In this document: in pieces, positions 53,185 to 63,300 of the stretch | How the letters are laid out: each line of letters starts with the position of its first letter | How positions within the stretch are numbered: the stretch's first letter is position 1 | Assembly: GCA_964608495.1 (NCBI GenBank) | Contig: CAZSOQ010000001.1 | Span: 13,154-77,153, forward strand | Reading direction: 5' to 3' | Source of the DNA: JAKORR01 sp964608495 | Lineage (GTDB): Bacteria > Armatimonadota > Zipacnadia > Zipacnadales > FEN-943 | Length of the DNA stretch: 64,000 nucleotides | Notes under the pieces: model-generated | What the model saw: only the letters and a program-made list of their open reading frames with translations | What the model was told of the DNA's origin: nothing | The model's database searches: none | Made by a program: the position numbers and the translations under genes

Positions 53185-55587
53185 TCACTCGTAGGTGAAC
53201 CAGGCCGTGGCGCGGCAGTCCCGGTCAGCCCGGAGCCTGGCCCAGCAGGCGCTGTAGCCCTCCGGGAAGCAATGCCGCACGACCTGCTCCGGCGGCACGT
53301 TGAGCCGCGCATAGGTATGCCACTGGCCGCCTGCCGTGATGTCCACCTCGACCGTGAAGGTCACGGGCTCCCCGGCGTCGTGGGACAGGTCGAGGGCCTT
53401 GTGGTCGAAGCCGGTCATGAGGTATGGATCGGAGGGATCGTCGGCGCACACAGGCGCGTCCTTCCACGGCCCGCCCTGTCCCCGCGGCTTGCCGAGCCTC
53501 CATAGATCGTCCACGGTGCCGAACCACAGGCCCGTCTTGCCGTCCTCGGAGGGGAAGTAGTGGCCATCGCCGGCCGCGCCCGCGAGGTTGCCCGCCAGCA
53601 CCAGCAGCCCGCGCCAGGAGCAGAAGTCCTTGATCCGCCGCCCGTGGGTGCAGACCGGCCTCATCGCCGCGACGCCCCCGGAGGACGGGCGTGGCAGCTC
53701 ATAGATCGTGCCGTGGCAGTTGAGCAGCGCCCGCTCGGTGACCACCTCGCGGATTCCGCGAGGCCAGCCCTCCGGCCAGGGGGTGTCGTAGGCCGGGTCG
53801 GTTCTGGGCACGCGCCAGCGGCGGCCGTCGGCATCGAGGACGATAGCGGACGCCTCGTCCACCTCGAAGTCAGGCCCCATCACCCGCGCCCTCTCGGCGA
53901 GCTGCGCCGCCGCCTGCCGGTCGTGCACGGGTCGCAGCCTCATGTCGGGGCCGATCTCGTAGTAGCCCAGCGGCTCGCGGGCGCCCTTCGGCCCCACGCG
54001 CTCGGCGAGGAAGTGCAGCGTGCCCAGATCGCCGCCCCTGGGGCGCAGGACCCCCGTGGTCCTGGCCTGCTCGGCGCCCACGGGGGGCAGGCTTGCGAAG
54101 AGGGCCTGGCCCTCGGGAGGGTCCTGCCGCTCCGAGGGCAGGTAGTGGAAGTAGGCCGTGGCGCGGCAGTCGCGGCCGGCGCGCACCCGTACCCACTCCG
54201 CCGACAGGTCGGCCGGGAACACGTGGTAGGCGTAGCCGCGGGCGGGCACCGTGACCGTCGCGTGCTCGCGCCAGACGCCGTCGCCGCGCTCGTCGAGCTC
54301 CGCCGTGAAGTCCACGGGCTGATCGTCATCGTGAGCGAGGTGCAGGACACGCTTGTCGAAGCCGGCGAAGAGGAAGGGGTCGGAGGGCGCACCGGCCCGC
54401 ACCGGATCGTCCACCCATGGCCCTCCCCAGCCGGAGGGTCGCCCGAGGCCGCGCAGGTCGTCGAGGCGGGCGAACCAGAGGTTCGACTGCGCCTGCCCGG
54501 CGAGGGGATTGTCGAAGAGGGACGTGTCGTTGCAGGCGAGGACGAGGCGCCCGTGCCAGTCGCAGAAGTCCACGACCATCTTCAGGTAGGTCGAGAGCGG
54601 GCGCAGTCCGCCCGTGCGCGCGGCCGAGAAGCCGGGCGGGAAGTCGTAGAACATGCCGTGCATGGTCATCAGCAGGCGCCCGCCGGTGACCTCGCGGATC
54701 CGCGGCCATTCGGTGTGCCAGCCATGGCCGCCGTCGTAGGTGTGGCTGGCCCTGGGTAGCCGAAAGGTGTGCCATCGGCCGGCGTCGAGGACCTTCAGGA
54801 TGACGGAGCGGTGGTCCCATCCTGTGGTCCAGAGGGGGCTCGCGTCGTCGGGCGCGCCCCAGAGGCCGCCCGGCCCGGTGACCTCGCAGAACTGCTTGCG
54901 CTCGATGAGCCGCCACTCGTGGCCGTCCCACTCGGCCAGGGCGCCCGTCTCGCCGTCGTAGCCATGGTCCTTCTGCCAGCGGTCGTACCAGCCCCACTCG
55001 CCGTTGTTGGCGACGACAACACGGCCCTGGCTCGTGTAGCCGCCCTTGGCGTGGGAGCCGGGGATGGGGTGCTGACCGAAGAGCCGCGTCACCTGCAGCG
55101 TGCGCACGTCCACCTCGTACATCTCGCCCTCCATCGCGAGGAAGTAGACGTGGCGCGCCGGGTCGGTCAGGTGGCGCATCGTGGCCGTCGGGCGGCCGGG
55201 CATGTCGGCGTAGGGCACGACGCGCACCCGCCCGTCGGCCGAGATGAAGTAGGGGCCGATGATGAGCTGGTTCGATTCCCGGTGGATGAGGCGATTGGCC
55301 GGCGTGCCGCCGATGCTCTCGGGCCGCGCGACGGCCCGCAGGTCCCCACTGATCTCGTACAGCTTGTCCGTGCTGCCCTCGGGCGCGTGGGGAGAGTAGG
55401 TGACGCACCAGAGCTTGCCGGCCCAGGGCACTACGGCCCCAAGGCCGCACTCGGGCGAGTCGTTGAAGAAGGCGAGGTGCGGATAGACGCCGCTGATGCA
55501 GGGCTGTCGGGGCTCGCCCTCGTCGCCTTCGGCCATCGCCAGCAGGCAGAGCAGGAGCAGGATTGCGGCCACGGTGGGCAGGAACAT
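53185..55587 (-). CDS. Secreted 800-residue protein with internal duplication, unknown function
   Basis: I do not recognise a family. Signal peptide 1-19 (FLPTVAAILLLLCLLAMAEG). Two copies of about 210 residues, 273-482 and 591-800, align end to end: each has IREV, LLxxxHGxxYxxP, DFCxWxGxLVLAxN, LWFxxxDDLxxLG, GGPWxDxPV, SDPxLxxGFD and a final RDCRATAxFxY. The first 270 residues have beta-propeller-like strands (GKLWCVTYSP, HVYFLAMEGEMYEVD, GRVVVANNGEWGWYD). Trp, Gly and Asp-rich, consistent with sugar or surface binding. GGGAGG precedes the ATG. It follows the Cys-type sulfatase gene on the same strand with a 166-base gap. Confidence 0.72.
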   Translation of the reverse strand: MFLPTVAAILLLLCLLAMAEGDEGEPRQPCISGVYPHLAFFNDSPECGLGAVVPWAGKLWCVTYSPHAPEGSTDKLYEISGDLRAVARPESIGGTPANRLIHRESNQLIIGPYFISADGRVRVVPYADMPGRPTATMRHLTDPARHVYFLAMEGEMYEVDVRTLQVTRLFGQHPIPGSHAKGGYTSQGRVVVANNGEWGWYDRWQKDHGYDGETGALAEWDGHEWRLIERKQFCEVTGPGGLWGAPDDASPLWTTGWDHRSVILKVLDAGRWHTFRLPRASHTYDGGHGWHTEWPRIREVTGGRLLMTMHGMFYDFPPGFSAARTGGLRPLSTYLKMVVDFCDWHGRLVLACNDTSLFDNPLAGQAQSNLWFARLDDLRGLGRPSGWGGPWVDDPVRAGAPSDPFLFAGFDKRVLHLAHDDDQPVDFTAELDERGDGVWREHATVTVPARGYAYHVFPADLSAEWVRVRAGRDCRATAYFHYLPSERQDPPEGQALFASLPPVGAEQARTTGVLRPRGGDLGTLHFLAERVGPKGAREPLGYYEIGPDMRLRPVHDRQAAAQLAERARVMGPDFEVDEASAIVLDADGRRWRVPRTDPAYDTPWPEGWPRGIREVVTERALLNCHGTIYELPRPSSGGVAAMRPVCTHGRRIKDFCSWRGLLVLAGNLAGAAGDGHYFPSEDGKTGLWFGTVDDLWRLGKPRGQGGPWKDAPVCADDPSDPYLMTGFDHKALDLSHDAGEPVTFTVEVDITAGGQWHTYARLNVPPEQVVRHCFPEGYSACWARLRADRDCRATAWFTYE

Positions 55588-55753
55588 GGCACGGCCTCCC
55601 TCGGCGCGGGCGCTCGGTCCGGGCGCGGCGCGGGGTCTCGCGCGAGAAGGGGACCTTCGCCCGCGTGCAGGCCGGTTCCTGCGCCACGTGGGCGCTCAAG
55701 ACCATGCCCTAGGGCCGCCCGACGGCCGGGCCGGGACGCGCCTGGGGACGCTG

Positions 55754-57154
55754 CTACCCCTTCGCCCCGCGGAGGATGCAGCCATCCTGCGTCCAGTGGT
55801 CGCGGTACCACGTGCACGGCTCGAAGGTGTCGTTCAGCTCCTCGCGGCGCCGCGCCAGCATCGCCCGCAGGCGCGCCAGCCGGTCCGCATGCTCCGGCTC
55901 GCCCGCCAGGTTCCTCATCTGGTAGGGGTCGCGAGCGTTGTCGAAGAGGTACTCGCTCCCGTCGGCGCGCATCACGGCGTAGGTGTACCGCTTGCGCCGA
56001 ACGGCGCGCCACTCGAAGCCGTCCAGCCACTGGTAGGTGTGGCCCATGCCCTGGAGGAAGGCCGCGTCGGACTCCGGCCCGCGCCTGCCCAGGGCCAGGT
56101 GGCTGAGGTCCGCGCCCTCGACCGAGCCGGGCACCGGCAGGCCCATCAGCCCCAGCAGCGTGGGCATCAGGTCCGGCGTGTTGATGCAGGCGTCCGACAC
56201 CAGCCCCGCCGGTATGCGCCCCGGCCAGCGGACCAGCAGCGGCACGCGGCAGGCTTCCTCGTAGAAGATGCCCTTGGCGATGCGCCCGTGCGCGCCCGAC
56301 ATCTCGCCGTGGTCTGAAGTGAAGACCAGGATCGTGTCGGCACGCAGGCCCCCCTCGTCCAGCGCGCGCAGCAGCCGCCCCACGTTCCAGTCCAGGTTGG
56401 CCACCATCGCGTAGTACACCTGGCGGTATTGCTGGAAGTGCGGCCTGTACTCGGTCATCCACCACTGCCGCGTCATGCTCGGGTGCCAGTACTCGGCCGA
56501 CCCCTCGGCGTAGTTCGGCGGGTCCGGGAAGGGCACGTCACGGAACAGGCGGTTGAACTCCTCCGGGCAGTTGTCCCACTCCCACGGATCGTGGGGCGTG
56601 CCGTAGGACAGGAAGAGCGCGAAGGGCCTGCTCCCGTCCCTGCCGTCGCGCAGCCACTCGATGGCCAGGTCGGTCTGGACGTCCGGCTCGAAGCCCTCGA
56701 CGTCAACCCGGTCGAAGGTGTCGCGGTAGTAGAAGGCCTGGTAGTAGCGGTGGTTGGAGTTGTAGCAGGCCCAGTAGCCGTCGAAGCCCAGGCGATAGGG
56801 CCCCGGCGCGCAGAATTGCTCCTCCGGCGAGTAGTCGCGCCCGTAGAGGTGCCACTTGCCGATGTAGGCCGTGTCGTACCCGGCCGCGGTCAACTGGTGC
56901 CCGAAGGCGTCCGGGTCTGGGCGGGCGCGGAGCTCGTTGATCACCATGCCCGTGCTGCTGGAGTACTTGCCCGTCAGCAGGCTCGCCCGGTACGGCCCGC
57001 ACAGCGGCGTCACGCTCACCGCCTGCGCGAAGTCCACCGACTCCACGGCGAGGTGATCGAGGTTCGGCGTGCGGGCCAACGGATCGCCCGCGTGCCCGCA
57101 GGCCTGGTACCGCAACTGGTCGGCGAGGATGTAGACGAGGTTGGGCTGTCGCAT
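55754..57154 (-). CDS. Cys-type sulfatase
   Basis: Arylsulfatase-family enzyme of 466 residues that hydrolyses sulfate esters, probably on a polysaccharide. The formylglycine motif C52-G-P-Y-R56 followed by ASLLTG is canonical, so it needs post-translational Cys oxidation. ADQLRYQACG (11-20) gives metal ligands, YIGKWHLYG is the second conserved region, and TSDHGEMSGAHG the third. No signal peptide is seen, so the site of action is unclear. The ATG at 57154 follows GGAGTGG. It is divergent from the gamma-glutamyltransferase gene. It contrasts with the copy at 26734, whose catalytic residue is altered. Confidence 0.93.
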   Translation of the reverse strand: MRQPNLVYILADQLRYQACGHAGDPLARTPNLDHLAVESVDFAQAVSVTPLCGPYRASLLTGKYSSSTGMVINELRARPDPDAFGHQLTAAGYDTAYIGKWHLYGRDYSPEEQFCAPGPYRLGFDGYWACYNSNHRYYQAFYYRDTFDRVDVEGFEPDVQTDLAIEWLRDGRDGSRPFALFLSYGTPHDPWEWDNCPEEFNRLFRDVPFPDPPNYAEGSAEYWHPSMTRQWWMTEYRPHFQQYRQVYYAMVANLDWNVGRLLRALDEGGLRADTILVFTSDHGEMSGAHGRIAKGIFYEEACRVPLLVRWPGRIPAGLVSDACINTPDLMPTLLGLMGLPVPGSVEGADLSHLALGRRGPESDAAFLQGMGHTYQWLDGFEWRAVRRKRYTYAVMRADGSEYLFDNARDPYQMRNLAGEPEHADRLARLRAMLARRREELNDTFEPCTWYRDHWTQDGCILRGAKG

Positions 57155-57271
57155 GATGGGCCACTCCGTCGCCGGGCGATTGTACCCGCGCGGCGCGGGC
57201 CCGTCGAGGCGAGGGGGCGGTGGCTGACGCCCGGCGCGACCCGGGCGCGCCCGATGCGACGCCCACGGCGG

Positions 57272-57300
57272 TTGTCCGTCGTGGCCCTGTTGCGGATAAT
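57272..57300 (+). promoter_or_regulatory. Candidate sigma70 promoter of ggt
   Basis: TTGTCC (57272-57277), a 17-base spacer and GATAAT (57295-57300) match consensus at 4 of 6 and 5 of 6. It would start transcription near 57307, 74 bases before the ATG. Confidence 0.5.
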
Positions 57301-57380
57301 GCCCGGCGGCACACCATGCCGACGCAGGGGCGCGGACCGCCCCTGGTGCGGAGGCCCTGCGTCGCTGAGGAGCACTGCCG

Positions 57381-58961
57381 ATGGCCGCTGAGCTCACCAC
57401 GCGGGCGCCCGTGCACGGTCTCAGGGGCGCGATTGCGACCTCGAACTACCTGGCCAGCGAGGCTGGGATGAAGGTCCTGCGGCAGGGCGGCAACTGCGTT
57501 GACGCCGCCGTCGCCGCGGCGGCCGTGCTCAACGTTGTCGAGCCCCACTGCTCTCACCTGGGCGGCGATGCCTTCATGCTCATTCACTGGGCGGGTGAGG
57601 GCAGCGTAGCGGCCATCAACTCCTCGGGCGCGGCGCCTGCCGGGCTCACGGCGGACGCCTTCGAGCGCACCATCCCGCCCAGTGGCTTCCTCTCGTCCAC
57701 GGTTCCCGGCCAGGTGGCCGGCTGGGACGAAGCCCTCACGCGCTTCGGCACCCTGTCCCCGGCCCAGGTGCTCGAAGAGGCGCTGGTCTACGCCGACGAG
57801 GGATTCCCCGTATCGCGCGACCTGGCTGGCGGCCTGGCGGGCTCGGAGGCGCGGCTGCGGCAGTTCCCTTCGACCGCGGCCGTGCTGCTGCCCGGCGGCG
57901 AGGTGCCGCGTCGCGGCCAGGTCCTGCGCCAACCCGACCTGGCCGCCACTCTCCAGACCCTGGCCGACGAGGGCTTGCGGGCCTTCTACGAGGGCGAGAT
58001 CGCCCGACGGATCGCGGACTTCTGGCAGGCTGGGGGCGGCGTTCTGGCCCTTGAGGACCTAGCCGCGCACCGCGCCCGGGTCCTCGTGCCCCTGCGCACG
58101 ACCTACCGGGGCTACGTGGTCTACGAACAGCCACCGGTGAGCCAGGGCCACATCCTCCTGCAGTCCCTCAGCATGGTGGAGGCCTTCGACCTGGCGGCGA
58201 TGGGCCATCTCTCGCCCCAGGCCCTGCACGTCTGCATCGAGGCCGACAAGCTCGCTCACGCGGACAAAGACCGCTATACCACCGACCCGGACTGGGCCAG
58301 CTTCCCGGCGGGGCTTCTGTCGAAGACCTACGCGGCTGGCCGTGCGAGCCTCCTAGACCCCGAGCGGGCCGCCGAATTCCCGCCGCCCCATGGCGAACCG
58401 CCCGCGGCCCAGGACACGACCTACCTGTGCTGCGTGGACAAAGAGGGCAACGCCATCAGCTACATCCAGAGCGTCTTCCACGGCTTTGGCTGCGGGGTCA
58501 TCGCGGACGGGACGGGCGTGCTGCTCAACAACCGCGCCTGCGGCTTCTCCCTCGATCCGACCCACGTCAACTACCTCGAACCCGGCAAGAAGACCGTCCA
58601 CACGCTCAACACGTACCTGGTCTTCCGCGGCGGTCGCCCGGTGGTCGCCGGGGGCACGCCCGGCGGTGACATCCAGGTCCAGACGAACCTGCAGGTGCTG
58701 ACCAACCTGCTGGACTTCGGCCGCGACCCGCAGCAGGCGGTGGAGGACGCCCGATGGGCGCGGCACCAGGGACGCCACGTGACGCTGGAGGCTCGCGCGC
58801 CCCGCGAGACTGTCGAGGGGCTGGTCCAGCGCGGGCACGATGTTCAGACGATCCCGGCCTACTCGCAGGGCGGCCGAGCCCAGGTCATCACCATCGGCGA
58901 CGAGGGCGTGCTGACGGCGGGCTCCGATCCGCGTTGCGACGGCTGCGCGCTGGCCTTCTAG
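57381..58961 (+). CDS. ggt: Gamma-glutamyltransferase family protein, cytosolic type
   Basis: An Ntn-hydrolase that transfers or hydrolyses gamma-glutamyl groups, such as in glutathione. Length 526 residues, normal for GGT. The self-cleavage nucleophile is the first Thr in QDTTYLCC (T346), giving a large subunit (1-345) and a small one. GGNCVDAAVAAAAVLNVVEPH (36-56), GGDAF and PPVSQG are conserved, and GGTPGGD (424-430) is the oxyanion-hole motif. There is no signal peptide, unlike the periplasmic E. coli enzyme, so it may act inside the cell. GGAGC precedes the ATG, and a good promoter lies upstream at 57272-57300. Confidence 0.93.
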   Translation: MAAELTTRAPVHGLRGAIATSNYLASEAGMKVLRQGGNCVDAAVAAAAVLNVVEPHCSHLGGDAFMLIHWAGEGSVAAINSSGAAPAGLTADAFERTIPPSGFLSSTVPGQVAGWDEALTRFGTLSPAQVLEEALVYADEGFPVSRDLAGGLAGSEARLRQFPSTAAVLLPGGEVPRRGQVLRQPDLAATLQTLADEGLRAFYEGEIARRIADFWQAGGGVLALEDLAAHRARVLVPLRTTYRGYVVYEQPPVSQGHILLQSLSMVEAFDLAAMGHLSPQALHVCIEADKLAHADKDRYTTDPDWASFPAGLLSKTYAAGRASLLDPERAAEFPPPHGEPPAAQDTTYLCCVDKEGNAISYIQSVFHGFGCGVIADGTGVLLNNRACGFSLDPTHVNYLEPGKKTVHTLNTYLVFRGGRPVVAGGTPGGDIQVQTNLQVLTNLLDFGRDPQQAVEDARWARHQGRHVTLEARAPRETVEGLVQRGHDVQTIPAYSQGGRAQVITIGDEGVLTAGSDPRCDGCALAF

Positions 58962-59085
58962 GCCAGGCCCGCGCGGAACCCGGCCCGGGGGCTATACGTT
59001 CACCCTTGCTGTCTGTCTTGACCGGCGGCTCGGCTGCTCTGACCTGCAGCCAGTTGAGGCGACGCTTGTCCCGGAGGGACTGCTC

Positions 59086-59682
59086 TTGCTGCTCCCGACA
59101 ACGGCCCAGGCCCTCCCGCCCGAGGAGACGGGCGCGGCGCACCCGCGCGCCTCGCTTCTGGAGCTGCTCGACCGGCCGGTTCTCATCCTCTTCGCGCTGG
59201 GCTGGCGGGCGGGCGTCGTCGTGACGCTGGCCAGCCTGGCGGCCGTCGCCGTGAACGCCGTGCACCCGATGGGCCTGCCCCTGATCCTGGGGGACGTGCC
59301 GCACTCGGGGATCCCGCGATGGGTCTGGGACCGGGTGGAGGTGAAGAGCCCCGCGCAGGCCCATGACCTCTGGCGACAGGGCGGCGTCCTCTTCCTCGAC
59401 GTGCGCGACGCCGAGCACTATGCCCAGGGCCATGTCCCCGGCGCACTCAGCCTTCCCTACCACGAGTTCACCACCGCCTATCCCCGCATGGCGCCGAAGC
59501 TCCCCGGGCGAGGCCCGATCCTCCTGTACTGCTACGGCAGTGAGTGCGGCCTGGCCATGCGCGTGGCGAAGATGCTGCTGGTCAGGGGCTATGACAACCT
59601 GCTGCTGCTCCAGGACGGGATCGAGGGTTGGCAGGAAGCCCGCCTGGAGATGACCGGGCCTGCCCCGGGCCAGCTTCCGGCC
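59086..59682 (+). CDS. Membrane-anchored rhodanese-domain protein, cut by assembly gap
   Basis: At least 199 residues; its 3' end is lost in the gap. The start is taken as TTG 59086, eight bases after GGAGGG. A hydrophobic helix (about 30-60, LILFALGWRAGVVVTLASLAAVAVNAV) precedes a rhodanese domain: GGVLFLDVRDAEHYAQGHVPGA and the active-site Cys in ILLYCYGSECGLAMRVA. Rhodaneses move sulfane sulfur or act in sulfur and thiol chemistry. It sits just before a MauE/DoxX-like gene, and I infer a redox partnership. The frame appears to run through the Ns into the next gene, but this is an artefact of arbitrary N count. Confidence 0.82.
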
Positions 59683-59782
59683 NNNNNNNNNNNNNNNNNN
59701 NNNNNNNNNNNNNNNNNNNNNNNNNNNNNNNNNNNNNNNNNNNNNNNNNNNNNNNNNNNNNNNNNNNNNNNNNNNNNNNNNN
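59683..59782. other. Assembly gap, 100 N
   Basis: Exactly 100 unresolved bases, the conventional size for a gap of unknown length. The missing part includes the end of the rhodanese gene and could include another small gene. The real distance is unknown. Confidence 0.99.
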
Positions 59783-59808
59783 CCGGCCCCGGACGCGGAG
59801 GCAGCCCG

Positions 59809-60327
59809 ATGGAGGAAGCCGCGGTGACGCCCGCGCGGGCCACCGTCTGGGCGCCGGCGGTGCCGTGGGCCGCTCTGGCGCTGCGGTTGGCGATCGCCTC
59901 GGTCTTCATCCTTGCCTCGATGGACAAGATCGCCCATCCCGACCGCTTCGCCGACGTGGTGTGGGACTACCAGATCCTGCCCCTCTGGACGGTGAATGCG
60001 TTCTCGGTGTGCCTGCCCTGGGTGGAGCTGTTCCTGGGCATCTTCCTGATAGCCGGCGTCTGGGTTCCCGGCACGGCCCTTCTGGCCGCGGGCCTCACCG
60101 TGATGTTCATCGTCGCCGTCTCGATGGGCCTGACCCGCGATCCCGCGAACTTCCACTGCGGTTGCTTCTCGACGCTCCAGGAAGGCGCCGGGCACGGCTG
60201 GGACCTGGTCTGGCGCGATGCCCTGCTGCTGCTGGGTTGCCTGGGGCTTTTCTGGCTGTCATACTCCAGCGCGGGCCCCGAGGGCCCGGCCGACGCCGAC
60301 GGCGCAGACCCGGGTGCTTCCGCCTGA
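59809..60327 (+). CDS. MauE/DoxX-like membrane protein
   Basis: A 172-residue inner-membrane protein with about four hydrophobic helices. LALRLAIASVFILASMDKIAHP (22-43) and WVELFLGIFLIAGVWVPGT are typical of the MauE-type DoxX branch, as is the loop FHCGCFSTLQEG with two Cys. MauE-like proteins are linked with disulfide and methylamine dehydrogenase maturation; in most bacteria their role is unknown. The ATG at 59809 follows GGAGG at seven bases and lies 26 bases past the gap. The adjacent rhodanese suggests joint thiol redox work, an inference. Confidence 0.82.
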   Translation: MEEAAVTPARATVWAPAVPWAALALRLAIASVFILASMDKIAHPDRFADVVWDYQILPLWTVNAFSVCLPWVELFLGIFLIAGVWVPGTALLAAGLTVMFIVAVSMGLTRDPANFHCGCFSTLQEGAGHGWDLVWRDALLLLGCLGLFWLSYSSAGPEGPADADGADPGASA

Positions 60328-60388
60328 CCAGGTCCTCCCGGACTGCCTTCGCGCCGGCGATGCAGCCTTCCGGGAGGTGGCGATCCGC

Positions 60389-63300
60389 ATGAGTACCGCC
60401 GCCCGTGTTCTGCCGGTAGTCATCCTTCTGGTCCTGGGCGCTGGGGCGGCTCTCGCGGGCACGTACCTGGTGGACCTGGGTGGGCCCTTCGATGACGTGC
60501 TCATCGGCGACGGATGGTACGGCCCCGAGGGCCCCTACCCGCAGTATGGCCCCGTGTGGCACAACGCGCTGTGCCGCTGGGCGCGCCAGGGGGCCACGGT
60601 CCGCCTGCCCGTGTTCCCGGGCCTCGTCAACCGCGTCGAGATCCGGGCCGAGGTCCGCGGCGGCGAGGGCCAGAAGCTGCTGTGCTACATCAACGGCGAG
60701 CCGGCGGCCGAGCTTGAGCCGGCCGGGCTGATGCACAGCTTCGAGGTGGCTCCCGGGCTGATCGCGGGGCAGGGATGGGCTGAGCTGAAGCTGGAGACGG
60801 CCTTCGCGGCGCCGGTGGCTGGTGACCCTCGCGACCTGCGCGTGGCCGTGGACTGGATCAAGGTGACGGCCGACGCGCCGGCCCGCGACTTTCTCGGCGA
60901 GGCACTGAAGGAGCGCGGCAGGGAGCTGCCCGCTGTGGCCCGAGGCGGGTCGCCCGAGCAGTGGAAGACGCGGTTCGACCCCAACGACGTCGGCGCCGCC
61001 TATGCCCCGCGGCGCTTTTTCCTCACCGACTACGACGACAGTGCCTGGGAGCTGGCGCCCACGGACTACGTGCCTGAGCTGCGGCGCGGCGAGGCTGCCT
61101 GGTACCGTGGCTGGGTCTTCAACGACGCGGACGCCGGCGACCTGACCGCGAGCCTGCGCCTGCCCGGCCGGGGCTTCGAGACGGACGGTGAGCGGACGGT
61201 GTGGCTCAACGGCGCCAGGTTCGTGCCCCAGGGGCCCGAGCCTCTGGACAGGCAGGTCGGCGCGGCCCTGCGCGAGGGCCTGACCTGCGTGGCGGTCAGG
61301 GTCATGAAGGGACCGCTTCCCGCGCCGAAGGGCCCGGCCCTCGTCGAGCAGCCGGCCTTCGCGGCCGAGCAGACCCCCGACGGTGTGCTCTGCAAGCTCG
61401 GGGAGGTGGTGCTCGCCCCCGCCGGGGCCGAGGTCAAGTCCCTGGAGCTTCGCCTGCTCAGCCCCGCCGGCGCCGTGGTCGGGTCGGCGAAGGGGCCCGT
61501 CGTGGACCTGGGCGAGGGACGGCGCGGCCTGCGAGCCGACAGCCGGTGGCTGCTCACGGAATATGGCGAGCATTCGCTGGTGGTGACGGGCGATTCCGGC
61601 CGCGCGCAGACGTTCCCGGTTCACCTCCTCGGCCTGCACCTCTTCCACTGGGGCTGGTACTCGGCCGCCGGCGGCACGGGCTGGAACGGCTTCAAGCCCT
61701 GCTCCAACGACTACCTCGACGAGCTCTTCACCCGGATGGGGGAGTGGGGCAGGCCGCACCACTCCATCTGCTGGGGCGGGGCCATCCTCGCCCCCGGCAC
61801 GGGCTTCCATCGCACCAAGGACGTGGACTACACCGCGAAGTTCCGTGACGCGATCGCCGCCGGCCGGCTCGAGTTCGTGGGCATGCCCTTCCCGCCCCGG
61901 AACATCTGCACGGACTTCGGCGAATCGCTCCTCCGCAGCATGCGCTGGAGCCGAGCGCTGTACGAGTCGCAGTTGGGGGTGACACCGCACCGTTTCTACA
62001 GCCACGATGCCAATATGACGCCCCAACTGCCTCAGATAATGAGCCTTTCCGGCTACGATACCTACTGCATCGCCGAGAATTGGTGGGGCCAGGGACAGTC
62101 GCTGCCCAACAGCCGGGACTGCTACTTCCGCAACGCGGACGGGACCGAGGTGCGGGTGCTGGATAGCTGGTACCACGGCATATCGCCGGTCGTGGCCGCG
62201 CGCCGTGCGGTGCAGTTGGGCAAGCCCGCCGTGCTCTGCAACGAGGAATTCGCCTGCCTGGACCGCACGGTGTTCCTCGAGCAGGAGCACCTGGACACCC
62301 TCGCGCGCGAAGGGATCTTCCTGCGTCCCGTCAGCCTGACCGAGTACCAGCGAATCACGGAGGACTTCGCTCGCGCGCTCACCTACGAGGGCGATGAGGG
62401 CCTGTGCTACAAGGGCTGGACGGGCGGCGGCGAGGGCGAGGTCGAGTACGAGAGGGCGAATCGCGTCCTGGAATCGCGGCTGGTGGCTCTGGAGAACCTG
62501 GCTGCCTTCGCGCGCTGGCGGGGGATCGAGGCGCCCCAGGAGGCGATAGACGAGCGCTGGGACCTGTCCCTGCGGGCCCACGAATGTCACCGCCACTGGG
62601 GCAACGGCGACGCGGGCACCACGGCCCGGCTCTGGGAGGCCGCTGCCTTCGCCGAGACCGAAATGGGGAGGCTGGCGGGCCTGATCGCCCAGTCCGTTGG
62701 GGCCGAGCGCGACGGCGTGCTGGTCTTCAACCCGCTCGGATTCCGGCGCGACGGCCTGGTCAGCGTGCAGGCGCCCGAGGGCACGACGGCGCTGCGGGAC
62801 CCAGACGGCCGGGCGCTACCCTTGCAGGCCGCCCCGGAGAGCCCGGGCGGCTTCCTGGCCTCGTTGCCCGACCTGCCCTCCTGCGGCTATCGGCACTACG
62901 ACTTCGCCACCGGGGTGCCCTCCGGCCCGGGCGTGAGCGCGAAGACCGAGGGTGGTCGGGCGGTGCTGGACAACGGCCTGCTACGGGTCACGGTCGCCGG
63001 TGACGGGCGCATCGTGGCCGTGGAGGACGGCGCGACGGGCAGGCAGTTGCTGGGCGGGGCGAACCGTTTGTACCTGGCTCGCCCGGCCGAAGCCGCTCCC
63101 CGGGAGGGGCTGAGCACGGAGAGTACCCCCCTGAATCTCGACTACTACGCTGTGTCGGAGGCCCTTGGCGACCCCGAAGTGGTGTGTTCGGGGCCGGTTA
63201 AGGGCGAGATCGAGTGTTCTCTGGGCGCCGCCGACTATCCCGCCGCGCGTATCACGGCGCGTATCAGCCTCGTGGCGGGGGAGAGGCAGGTGCGCGTGCG

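Noticed and set aside
59086..60327. One long frame joining the rhodanese and MauE-like proteins as a fusion
   Set aside because: The join passes through 100 Ns of unknown true length, and the MauE-like part has its own ATG with a good ribosome site.
60107..62596. An 829-codon open frame on the minus strand
   Set aside because: It is antisense to the secreted GH38-like gene, which has a signal peptide, ribosome site and conserved motifs. The antisense translation has no recognisable domain.
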